From contig JAFRPW010000034.1 of NCBI GenBank assembly GCA_017428945.1, forward strand, positions 1-64,000: DNA of 64,000 nt. Reading direction: 5' to 3'. Source of the stretch: Bacteroidales bacterium. GTDB taxonomy: Bacteria; Bacteroidota; Bacteroidia; Bacteroidales; UBA932. Of this stretch, positions 52,919 to 61,098 are shown piece by piece; the first letter of the stretch is position 1, and each line of letters begins with the position of its first letter. The position numbers and the translations under genes are program-made. The notes below the pieces were generated by a model that did no database searches, had not been told where the DNA came from, and saw only the letters and a list, made by a program, of their open reading frames with translations.

Positions 52919-55102
52919 ATGAAAACATTCAGATTTTTCTTAATTGCGCTTGCAGCAGTAACACTGTATGCTTGCCAGGATCCCGAGGATCCGGAAAACA
53001 ACACTCCCGCAACGGCAGAAGACATGAGCTTTGAAGCCACTCTCACTGCCATAGCCGGAGGCCCTGAAGCCGTTTTTGCAAAGGGTGACGGCATTACCGT
53101 GTTCGACACCAAGGCCGGTAACGCATTTACCGCAGAAGGCGCCGGCGCCACCGCCACCTTCAAGGGTAAAGCCATCAAGTCCGAAGCTTATGCCGCCGTT
53201 TATCCTGCACTTCAGAACACCGCCCGCTACAGCGGCAAGGCCGGTGCATCCATCCCTTCAAACCAGACCGCAGTCCAGAACGCCGCTCCCGCAGGTGGAA
53301 TTGCCGTAGCTTACACAACAGACAACAAACTTCCCTTCAAGTTTGTAACCGCCCTCCTGAAGGTTAACGTCCCTGCAGACCAGAAGATTCTTGCAGTTGA
53401 AGTGAACGCCATTGGCGGAGAGATTCTTGCCGGCGATGCAAAGATATCCCTGGATGCCAATGCAGCGGTAGAAGTAACCGGTTCATCCAAGGTTGTCCTC
53501 AGCGCCAATTCCGCACTTGGCGGTGTCTACTATGCCGTAGTTGCTCCTGCAACCCTTGCCAGCGGTTATGAAATCACCGTTACTGATGTGCTCAGCCGCC
53601 GCGCCACCATCACGGTTGAAGGCCAGGCTAAGATTGAAGCCGGCAAGACCTTTGAGCTTGCCGCCCTCAACAACATCCAGTGGAGTGACGACGTTGAGAA
53701 TCCCAACCCCACCGCCGTTCCCGGCGCAGCCCTCTTCAAGGTTTCCTTCAACAGGGCGGAATTCAACATGATTTCCGACGGAGGCTTCGAGAACCTGAAT
53801 CCTGACAACATCAAGGCCCTTACCAACTGGCAGTTACCCAACGAGGCCTCTGCAGTGGAAGGACATACCGGCAACACTGCCATAAAGATTGACAATCCCA
53901 CTCCCGGCATATGGTTCCAGCTGGCACAGACATTGAGCCTTAGGATGGGACGCACTTACCAGTATTCTTCTTATATCAAGCGTACCACACCTCACATGTA
54001 CAACGGTGTTGTGAGCTATCTCAGCGGCTTCCGCAATGAGATTAACGGTCCAGACACCTATGTTGAGGGCGCAGACTGGACACTCTATGAATATGAATTC
54101 GTACAGCCTCAGAACGACAAGTGGGGAGACATGTTCATGGGTCTTTGGGGAGATGCGGGCGCTTACGCCATTTTGGATGACGTAAAGATTGTTCCTAAGG
54201 ATTATGCAGGAACTTCCATTGAAACCGCCTCAACCGCAGCCATTGAAACCTTCAACAACAAGACCTTCAGCGAGATTAATGCCGCATCTAAGGTCATCGC
54301 ATTCAAGGGCTTTGACGGAAAGTATGTGGTTGCATTCGCCGGCATCACGGTAGACAATGCTGAATATGGCAACGGCGTAGCCATTGCAGAATCTGCATCT
54401 CTGGCAGACGGCCTCAGCATCACAAAACTCATCAAGTCCGGAATCAAGCCCGTCTCCTTCCTGGAGCCCGCCGAGGATGAACTTGCAATAGTTCCCAACG
54501 CCGGTTTCGCCAAGGACGGCAAACTGTATATCCACTACTATGCCCTTGTTGGCGTAAATCCTGAAAACCCGGATGTATGGACAGTTTCCCGCGCCGGCTT
54601 CGTAGTATCTGCAGACGGCGGTGCAACCTGGACCAAGTGCGAAGGCGAATGGCTGTCCGGTGAAAGGTGGGTTGAGGCCTCCCTGTTTGAGAAAGACGGC
54701 GTCCTCTATATGGCCGGTTCCTATGCAGGACGCAACATCGGCTGGTTCAACACCTTCGGATTCGCACGCTGCGAACTTACCAAGGACTTCACAGATCCTA
54801 CCCAGTGGGAGTATCTCACTCCTCAGGGCTGGGTTGACACGGAAGTAGGTGACCTGCCGGTTGTCCTCATGGGCTCCAACGGTGAACCTGCACTTGTTTA
54901 CAACGCCAAATGGGGGCGCTGGATGCTCATCTACCGTGGCATACTGGGCGGCCTGGTCTTCCGTGATGCAGACAGTATTGACGGCGACTGGTCCGGCGAG
55001 AAGCTTCTTGTGGCCGATCCGGAAGGCGGCAAACTGCTTGCTCCTTCAGTACTTGAAGTCACGGCCGACGGTGACCTTATCCTCATGGCAACACGTGAAT
55101 AG
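52919..55102 (+). CDS. Surface lipoprotein: fimbrillin-like domain, CBM-like domain and DUF4185-like propeller
   Basis: A 727-residue lipoprotein (Cys in VTLYACQDPEDPEN, acidic after Cys). Residues 35-255 are fimbrillin-like (EAVFAKGDGITVFDTKAG, LPFKFVTALLKVNV). Residues 275-425 start SDGGFENLN and look like a jelly-roll carbohydrate-binding module. Residues 440-727 resemble the later blades of the DUF4185 propeller (AGFVVSADGGATWTKC, SLFEKDGVLYMAGSYAG, ALVYNAKWGRWMLIYRG), but the GTDLG and FGDTFG blocks are absent. It may bind glycan rather than cleave it. Confidence 0.7.
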   Translation: MKTFRFFLIALAAVTLYACQDPEDPENNTPATAEDMSFEATLTAIAGGPEAVFAKGDGITVFDTKAGNAFTAEGAGATATFKGKAIKSEAYAAVYPALQNTARYSGKAGASIPSNQTAVQNAAPAGGIAVAYTTDNKLPFKFVTALLKVNVPADQKILAVEVNAIGGEILAGDAKISLDANAAVEVTGSSKVVLSANSALGGVYYAVVAPATLASGYEITVTDVLSRRATITVEGQAKIEAGKTFELAALNNIQWSDDVENPNPTAVPGAALFKVSFNRAEFNMISDGGFENLNPDNIKALTNWQLPNEASAVEGHTGNTAIKIDNPTPGIWFQLAQTLSLRMGRTYQYSSYIKRTTPHMYNGVVSYLSGFRNEINGPDTYVEGADWTLYEYEFVQPQNDKWGDMFMGLWGDAGAYAILDDVKIVPKDYAGTSIETASTAAIETFNNKTFSEINAASKVIAFKGFDGKYVVAFAGITVDNAEYGNGVAIAESASLADGLSITKLIKSGIKPVSFLEPAEDELAIVPNAGFAKDGKLYIHYYALVGVNPENPDVWTVSRAGFVVSADGGATWTKCEGEWLSGERWVEASLFEKDGVLYMAGSYAGRNIGWFNTFGFARCELTKDFTDPTQWEYLTPQGWVDTEVGDLPVVLMGSNGEPALVYNAKWGRWMLIYRGILGGLVFRDADSIDGDWSGEKLLVADPEGGKLLAPSVLEVTADGDLILMATRE

Positions 55103-55120
55103 TTATTGCTGGTTTGTACC

Positions 55121-55158
55121 GGAGGTGCCATGCCACCAGCGTGGCACCTCCATTTTTT
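55121..55158 (+). terminator. Rho-independent terminator inside the PUL
   Basis: GGAGGTGCCA (55121-55130) and TGGCACCTCC (55142-55151) form a perfect 10-bp stem followed by ATTTTTTAA. It separates the susC operon from the GH116/GH97 pair, which starts only 10 bases later. Confidence 0.82.
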
Positions 55159-55168
55159 AATTAATAAT

Positions 55169-57652
55169 ATGCGTAAGCCCATACTCGCCGTCGTCGTAGC
55201 CGTGTTCGTTGCGGTCTGCGGCATTGCAAGACCCCACCACCGCAATTACGTTGGGGACAGCAAGGACCACATAGCCTATCCTATAGGCGGGCTTGGTTCC
55301 GGAATGTTCTGCATAGAGGGCTCCGGAGCCATTTCCAATATGTCCGTGCATCATTTCCCGGACCTTTTCCACGAGCCCTGCACTTATGCCGCCATTTACG
55401 TAAACGGCAAGGCAAAGGTCTTGGAAAGCGCCGTGCCGGGGTACAAGATATTCGGACGGAACGAGGGCGGAATGGGAGTAGGCGGCACCACCTGGGGCCT
55501 TCCCCGCTATGCAGAAGGCTCTTTCTCCGCAAGGTTCCCCTTTGCATCGGTGCGCCTGTTTGACAAGGACATGCCCATAAGCGTGGAGCTCAAGGCGTGG
55601 AACCCTTTCATCCCCGGCGATGAGGACGACTCCGGCCTTCCCGTCGCAGGCCTTGAATACACATTCACAAACGTTAGCAAGGACGATGTAGAATGCATCT
55701 TCTCCTTCAACACCCGGAACTTCATGTTCCGTTCAGAGCATGCAAGAAGCGCCGTTGAGGCCTTCCCGGGAGGCTTCGTCCTCCTTCAGGAACCTCCACA
55801 GAACCAGCCGGACATAGAAGGCAAGTTTGCCATCTGGACAACGGCAGAAAACGTTTCCGTGGACCACTGCATGTTCCGCGGAGGGTGGTTCGACCCTCTT
55901 ACAATGTCCTGGAACAAAGTAGCCTCCGGCGACACCACCTCCGTGGCTCCTGCCGAAGGCGCTCCCGGAGCGGCCCTTTATGTGCCGCTAACAATAAAGG
56001 CCGGTGAGCAGAAGACCGTGTGTCTGAGATTTGCGTGGTACGTCCCCCACTCAGTGCACCGCATTGGTCTCCTGGCTCAAAATGACAATGACCGCGGTCC
56101 GGTCTACAATGCCGACGACTGGAAAGACGTCCCGGACCGTTACGAACCCTATTACAGCCGCCGATTCTCCGGCGTGGAGGATGTTGCGGCATATTGGAAC
56201 GACAATTACGAAAGGCTGAAAGCGAAAACTTCGCTCTTTACGAAGACGTTTTACGACACCACCCTCCCGGAGGAAGTAGTGGAAGCGGTATCGGCCAATC
56301 TCACCATATTGAAATCCCCCACCGTAATGCGCCAGCACGACGGGCGTTTCTGGGTGTGGGAAGGTAGCGGAGACCGTTGGGGCAGTTGCCACGGCTCCTG
56401 CACACATGTATGGAATTATGCCCAGGCAATTCCACACCTCTTCCCGCGCATGGAGCGTTCCCTGAGAGAAACTGAATTCCTTGTGGACCAGGCGCTTGAC
56501 GGGCATCAGGTATTCCGTGCAAATATCCCCATCAGCCCCGTCCACCATGACTTCCATTCCGCCTGCGACGGCCAGCTTGGCGGAATACTCAAGGTCTACA
56601 GGGACTGGAGGATAAGCGGCAACACAGAATGGATTAAGAAACTGTATCCCCGCATCAAGGAGAGCATTGATTACTGCATCCGTACCTGGGACCCACGTCA
56701 TACCGGAGCCCTTGAAGAGCCCCATCACAACACGTACGACATTGAGTTCTGGGGGCCTGACGGCATGTGCACCAGTTTATATGCCGGGGCGCTTAACAGT
56801 TTCGTGAAAATAAGCAAGGCCCTCAAAAAGCCTTGCAAGGAATATGAGGCGCTTTTGGAGAAATCCGGAAAATATTTGACGGAACAGCTCTGGAACGGGG
56901 AATACTTCTACCAGAAAGTGCGCTGGAAGGACCTCAGTGCAGGCAATCCGGCAACGGCCCAGATGTTCCATGCCGGCTATTCCCCTGAGGCACTTGCAAT
57001 ACTTGAAAAGGAAGGCCCCAAATACCAGTATGGCACCGGATGCATATCGGACGGCGTAATTGGCTGCTGGCTCTCCCTGGTGTGCGGTCTGGACGAACCC
57101 ATCGGCAAAGATTATGTGCGGTCACACCTGGAATCGATCTACAAGTACAACCTTAAACACGACCTTTCAGACCACGCAAATCCCCAGCGTCCGGGATATG
57201 CGGTAGGGCATGACGGCGGCCTTCTCCTTTGCACCTGGCCCCACGGCGGCAAGCCGGAACTTCCCTTCGTGTATAGTGACGAAGTCTGGACAGGTATCGA
57301 GTATCAGGTTGCCGCACACCTCATTTTTGAAGGCGAAGTTGAAAAGGGCCTGGACATTGTCCGCACCTGCCGTGAGCGCTACAACAGCGGCATGCGCAAT
57401 CCCTTCAACGAATATGAGTGTGGCTCGTGGTACGCCCGTGCCCTCTCCAGCTACAGCCTCATTCAGGCTCTCACCGGTGTGCGCTATGACGCCGTTGACA
57501 AAACCCTTACAATAGACTCCCGCATAGGCAACGACTTCCGCAGCTTCCTTTCCACCGAAACCGGCTACGGCACCGTCGGCCTCCGTTCCGGCCAACCCTT
57601 CCTAGAAGTCGTCCACGGCACCATCCCCGTAAAGAAATACATAGTCAAATGA
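55169..57652 (+). CDS. GH116-type glycoside hydrolase
   Basis: An 827-residue exported enzyme (MRKPILAVVVAVFVAVCGIA). The N-terminal beta domain has YPIGGLGSGMFCIEGSGA. The (alpha/alpha)6 barrel has EPHHNTYDIEFWGPDGMC, containing the candidate nucleophile, and CISDGVIGCW, containing the acid/base Asp. GH116 includes beta-glucosidases, xylosidases and glucosylceramidases. ATG 55169 was chosen because the upstream frame runs through the terminator. It overlaps the second GH97 by ATGA. Confidence 0.87.
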   Translation: MRKPILAVVVAVFVAVCGIARPHHRNYVGDSKDHIAYPIGGLGSGMFCIEGSGAISNMSVHHFPDLFHEPCTYAAIYVNGKAKVLESAVPGYKIFGRNEGGMGVGGTTWGLPRYAEGSFSARFPFASVRLFDKDMPISVELKAWNPFIPGDEDDSGLPVAGLEYTFTNVSKDDVECIFSFNTRNFMFRSEHARSAVEAFPGGFVLLQEPPQNQPDIEGKFAIWTTAENVSVDHCMFRGGWFDPLTMSWNKVASGDTTSVAPAEGAPGAALYVPLTIKAGEQKTVCLRFAWYVPHSVHRIGLLAQNDNDRGPVYNADDWKDVPDRYEPYYSRRFSGVEDVAAYWNDNYERLKAKTSLFTKTFYDTTLPEEVVEAVSANLTILKSPTVMRQHDGRFWVWEGSGDRWGSCHGSCTHVWNYAQAIPHLFPRMERSLRETEFLVDQALDGHQVFRANIPISPVHHDFHSACDGQLGGILKVYRDWRISGNTEWIKKLYPRIKESIDYCIRTWDPRHTGALEEPHHNTYDIEFWGPDGMCTSLYAGALNSFVKISKALKKPCKEYEALLEKSGKYLTEQLWNGEYFYQKVRWKDLSAGNPATAQMFHAGYSPEALAILEKEGPKYQYGTGCISDGVIGCWLSLVCGLDEPIGKDYVRSHLESIYKYNLKHDLSDHANPQRPGYAVGHDGGLLLCTWPHGGKPELPFVYSDEVWTGIEYQVAAHLIFEGEVEKGLDIVRTCRERYNSGMRNPFNEYECGSWYARALSSYSLIQALTGVRYDAVDKTLTIDSRIGNDFRSFLSTETGYGTVGLRSGQPFLEVVHGTIPVKKYIVK

Positions 57653-59607
57653 GAAAAATAGCAGTACTTGTTTTATTGGCCATTAGCGTAACGCCTTTGT
57701 TTGCGCATAGAGTGTCATCACCTTCCGGGAAGATAACTATTGAAGTTAAGGTGCAGTCAAAGAGGCCGGTGTATTCCATTTCTTATGCCGGGAAGACAGT
57801 TATTGCGCCATCGGAGGTAGGGTTTGACTTTGCCGAGGGATATTTTGGCGAAGGAGTTGCCATGGGGAAAGTCTCCAGAAGGAAAGTCAATGACGATTAT
57901 AACCTTCCGGTTGGCAAGACCTCCCATGTGCATGCCGTGAGCAATGAGATGACCGTTTCGCTGGTGGAGAAAACCGGCTTGAAGCGCCGCGTTAACATGG
58001 TTGTGAGAGCGTTTGACGATGCCGTTGCCTTCCGTTATGAATTCCCGGAGGGGAATAACCAGCTTGCCATTAAGAACGAAGTACTGGACATTAACCCTGC
58101 CGGGGATCCCATGTTCACAGCGCTGCCGTTACCGGCCTTTATCAATACCCACGAGGGCCGGTATACCATAGGAAAGATTGCTGCACTGGAAGAGGGCAAG
58201 ATAATGGATATGCCTATTACCATGGAGTTTCCTGGGCATATAATAATGTCCGTCACGGAAGCCAACCTTAGGGATTATTCGGGAATGTATCTGGTAAGGA
58301 AGGGCAATAAACTGACTTCACGCCTTTCGCCAAGGATGGACCATCCGGAACTGAGCGTTATTGCAAACCGCCCCCACAAGACTCCATGGAGGGTATTCTT
58401 TGTGAGTAATAAGGCCGGAGACATCATTGCCTCAAACGTGCTTACAACCCTTTGCGATCCCTGCACGGCGGAAGATTTATCCTGGCTGAAGCCCGGAAAG
58501 ACAACTTTCCCCTGGTGGAACGACACCTGCGTCCCGGACACCACCTTCCAGGCCGGAAACAACTTCCTTACGGCCAAGTACTACATTGACTTTGCCGCCG
58601 ACAGCGGCCTTGACTACCATTCTGTATACGGCTATGGAGACATGCCTTGGTACTTTGACGATGGCCCCAGCTTTGGCTGGGCCGGACCCAACGCGGACCT
58701 CACCAGGCCGGTTGGCCAGCTAGACTTCCCCGCAGTTTGCCGTTATGCCCACCACCGTGGGGTGGATATTCACGTTTGGCTTAACTGGCGCGCCCTGTAC
58801 AAGGATATTGACCGCGTTTTTGACAAGTTCAATGAATGGGGCGTCAAAGGGATGATGGTGGACTTTATGGACAGGGACGACCAGGAGATGATCCTGATTC
58901 AGGAGGACATCCTCCGGAAAGCGATGGAGCACAAGCTCTTCATACAGTTCCATGGGGCAAGCAAGCCCTCCGGCCTGGTCCGCACATATCCAAATGAATT
59001 CACCCGCGAGGGCACCCTCAACTATGAAGTCTACAAGTGGGACGGCCTCACGCTTGGCCCGGACCATGACATCAGCATGCCATTCACCAGAATGGTTGCC
59101 GGCGCCGCGGACTATCACCTTGGCGGGTTCCGCGCCGTTACCACGGAGGAATACAAGCCGCGTTTCCACCGGCCGCTTGTAACCTGCACCCGTGCCCATA
59201 TGCTTGGCATGTACATCGTCCTTGAAAGTTACCTCCAAATGGTGTGTGACGACCCCGAGGCCTACCGTAACCAGCCCGGATTCAAGTTCCTCTGCGGAAT
59301 CCCCACCAATTGGGACGAAACGGTGGTTCCTGCGGCGGAGGTAAACAAATACGCGGTCATTGCGCGCCGCCACGGAAAGGACTGGTTCATCGGTGCTATA
59401 AACAACAGCGAAGCAAGGACGCTGGAAATACCGCTGGACTTCCTTGGAAACGGTATCTTCACAGCGGAAATATGCAGCGACGCCCCTGATTCCGCAGAGA
59501 ATCCCAACCATATCCTTGAGTCCAGCATGGACGTTCAGGGCGGAACACTTACCATAAGCCTTGCCTCAGGCGGAGGCTTTGCGGCTAAAATAAGCCCTGC
59601 CAAGTGA
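57649..59607 (+). CDS. GH97 glycoside hydrolase, retaining type
   Basis: A 652-residue exported enzyme (signal MRKIAVLVLLAISVTPLFA). It starts SSPSGKITIEVKV and has KTTFPWWNDTC and HVWLNWRALYKD. At the HE position of inverting GH97s it reads FHGASKPSG (Gly), and VDFMDRDDQ offers an Asp nucleophile, as in the retaining alpha-galactosidase subgroup. It is the last intact gene of the PUL; a truncated frame is coupled to its stop. Confidence 0.88.
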   Translation: MRKIAVLVLLAISVTPLFAHRVSSPSGKITIEVKVQSKRPVYSISYAGKTVIAPSEVGFDFAEGYFGEGVAMGKVSRRKVNDDYNLPVGKTSHVHAVSNEMTVSLVEKTGLKRRVNMVVRAFDDAVAFRYEFPEGNNQLAIKNEVLDINPAGDPMFTALPLPAFINTHEGRYTIGKIAALEEGKIMDMPITMEFPGHIIMSVTEANLRDYSGMYLVRKGNKLTSRLSPRMDHPELSVIANRPHKTPWRVFFVSNKAGDIIASNVLTTLCDPCTAEDLSWLKPGKTTFPWWNDTCVPDTTFQAGNNFLTAKYYIDFAADSGLDYHSVYGYGDMPWYFDDGPSFGWAGPNADLTRPVGQLDFPAVCRYAHHRGVDIHVWLNWRALYKDIDRVFDKFNEWGVKGMMVDFMDRDDQEMILIQEDILRKAMEHKLFIQFHGASKPSGLVRTYPNEFTREGTLNYEVYKWDGLTLGPDHDISMPFTRMVAGAADYHLGGFRAVTTEEYKPRFHRPLVTCTRAHMLGMYIVLESYLQMVCDDPEAYRNQPGFKFLCGIPTNWDETVVPAAEVNKYAVIARRHGKDWFIGAINNSEARTLEIPLDFLGNGIFTAEICSDAPDSAENPNHILESSMDVQGGTLTISLASGGGFAAKISPAK

Positions 59608-59877
59608 ATCTCTGCCGTGCTCTCATATTGCTATTGTTCATGACGGCTGTTGCCGTTGACCTTGCCTTTGGGAACTGCGATTTCTTCAGCATGTATGGCC
59701 TGGATGCATCTCCTGCCGGAGGCCCAGGAAAAGAACTTCCAGCGCTGTCCAATCATAGGGCAACACGTCTGGCCCAACGCTAACGTGGCCAAAACCTACG
59801 CCGGCGAAGTGTTCTACCTCTGGTCCTTCTACTACACCCGCGTCCGCTGGATGGATTCACAAATACAGACATGGTGA
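59604..59877 (+). pseudogene. Broken exported-protein gene after GH97
   Basis: GTG 59604 overlaps the GH97 stop and opens a signal peptide (NLCRALILLLFMTAVAVDLAFG) that runs to TAA at about 59782. A second frame over the same region continues with coding-like sequence (PIIGQHVWPNANVAKTYAGE, FYYTRVRWMDSQIQTW) to 59877. This looks like one gene broken by a frameshift and cut short at the IS fragment. The family was not recognised. Confidence 0.5.
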
Positions 59878-59946
59878 AAAAACAGTTACAGGGCTACAGC
59901 TAGATTGATCTTTTCGGCACCGCCCTTGTTGCTCCAGGCAATGACA

Positions 59947-60444
59947 TTAATGTCCGAATTGGGGATATCCAGAATGTTGCCACTCGAAGCGAAGTTGTTG
60001 TTGCCAAAGGTCAGAAACCATGCTGACGGTCTCGAGTACTTCATAGATGCTCAACTCGGTTTTGGTCTCATGTTGAATGATTGCAACCATGCAGTAAGCG
60101 GTGATGGCAGCGTAGATTTGGATGCGAACAGCATTCTCCGTCTCGCCCCAGAACCTTTGGATATTGAGGTGCTGCTTCATCCATTTGAAGAACAGTTCAA
60201 TCTTCCATCTGCTTTTGTAAAGGTTTGCAACTTCCAGAGCATCAGGGCTTAGCGCATTTGTAAGGAACACAAAGATACGGTCTTGTTCGTCATCATGGTA
60301 CTCGATTCTACGAAGCACTTCCGGGTAGTCATGTCTGGACTTATAAACGGTAAGCCTGATAATGGAGTCCGAAAGGACATTCTTAGGCATCCGTCTCTTC
60401 CATCTGACATGTTGGTACTTGAGAGGGTTCTTGGCACGCACGAA
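59947..60444 (-). mobile_element. Truncated IS4-type transposase, C-terminal part
   Basis: About 166 codons of a DDE transposase. The C-terminal signature LYKSRWKIELFFKWMKQHLN with the catalytic Glu and the following RIQIYAAITAYCMVAI are typical of IS4-group elements. The N-terminal half with the two Asp residues is missing: homology stops at about 60444, where a divergent HNH gene starts. No terminal inverted repeats were identified. Confidence 0.85.
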
Positions 60445-60941
60445 TGTTTTCAGAAGAATGGAAAAGTATACCCGGATATGAGAATTTGTATTTACTGAAC
60501 GATCAGGCTCAAATTATGGCCCTTGATTATTTACGCAAGGGAATACGCAAGATCTTGGACCTATCTTGCAACAAGGGGCGTTATCTCAAGGTAACCCTGC
60601 GAGACAATAATAACGGACATAGAACATATTGGGTTCATCAATTAGTTGCCATTATTTTCGTCGATAACCCGGATGGTAAACCAGATGTGGATCACATAGA
60701 TGGAAACCGTTTGAATAACGCTGCTTCCAACTTGCGTTGGGTAACGCATCAAGAAAACGTCGATAATCCGAACACTAAGGAAAAAAGAAAAACGAGGTAT
60801 CACCGAGAAGGGGAGTTTGAAAGGCGTAGCGCTGGCCAGAAGAAAAGATTCCAACGGCCAGAAGAACTGGCGAAACTCCAAAAGGCTCGCGAAAAAAGAT
60901 GGCAAAAGAAGCGGAAAGAAAACCCTCCTACAGAAAAATAA
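60444..60941 (+). CDS. NUMOD4/HNH homing-type endonuclease
   Basis: A 165-residue protein. NUMOD4 motif at the start (EEWKSIPGYENLYLLNDQAQ), HNH core VWVHQLVAIIFVDNPDGKP-like with VDHIDGNRLNNAASNLRWVT, and a very basic tail. Such enzymes are mobile endonucleases of phages and introns. It directly abuts the truncated transposase, so it may have inserted into, or recombined with, the IS. Confidence 0.82.
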   Translation: MFSEEWKSIPGYENLYLLNDQAQIMALDYLRKGIRKILDLSCNKGRYLKVTLRDNNNGHRTYWVHQLVAIIFVDNPDGKPDVDHIDGNRLNNAASNLRWVTHQENVDNPNTKEKRKTRYHREGEFERRSAGQKKRFQRPEELAKLQKAREKRWQKKRKENPPTEK

Positions 60942-60954
60942 TCGCGAAAAACCG

Positions 60955-60962
60955 TATCTTTG
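60955..60962 (+). promoter_or_regulatory. -7 element at the right end of the 30-kb segment
   Basis: TATCTTTG matches TAnnTTTG. It lies about 125 bases before the adenosine-deaminase gene, which lost its operon promoter when separated from guaA. A 24-codon frame (60965-61039) follows, of unknown meaning. Confidence 0.4.
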
Positions 60963-60994
60963 TGATGAAAAATGCACTCGGGAATGAAAAAAGT

Positions 60995-61018
60995 TTTTGC
61001 ACCCCCATTTTGCACCCC
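60995..61018. repeat. Paired TTTTGCACCCC direct repeats
   Basis: TTTTGCACCCC occurs at 60995-61005 and 61008-61018, 13 bases apart, close to the right 27-bp repeat. Short spaced repeats next to an att site often bind a recombinase; here that is only a suggestion. Confidence 0.45.
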
Positions 61019-61071
61019 GTCACAAGACGGAAAATATAACAAATTGATTATAAATCAACTACATAAATCCC

Positions 61072-61098
61072 CAACAATTGAATGGGAATGATGACACA
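61072..61098. repeat. Right 27-bp direct repeat (att-like)
   Basis: Identical to 31038-31064. It contains the last 17 bases of guaA including its TGA, followed by the start of the adenosine-deaminase gene. Confidence 0.85.

Noticed and set aside
59650-59877. Independent 75-residue protein
   Set aside because: It overlaps a signal-peptide frame coupled to the GH97 stop and looks like the second frame of one broken gene, so it is listed as part of a pseudogene.
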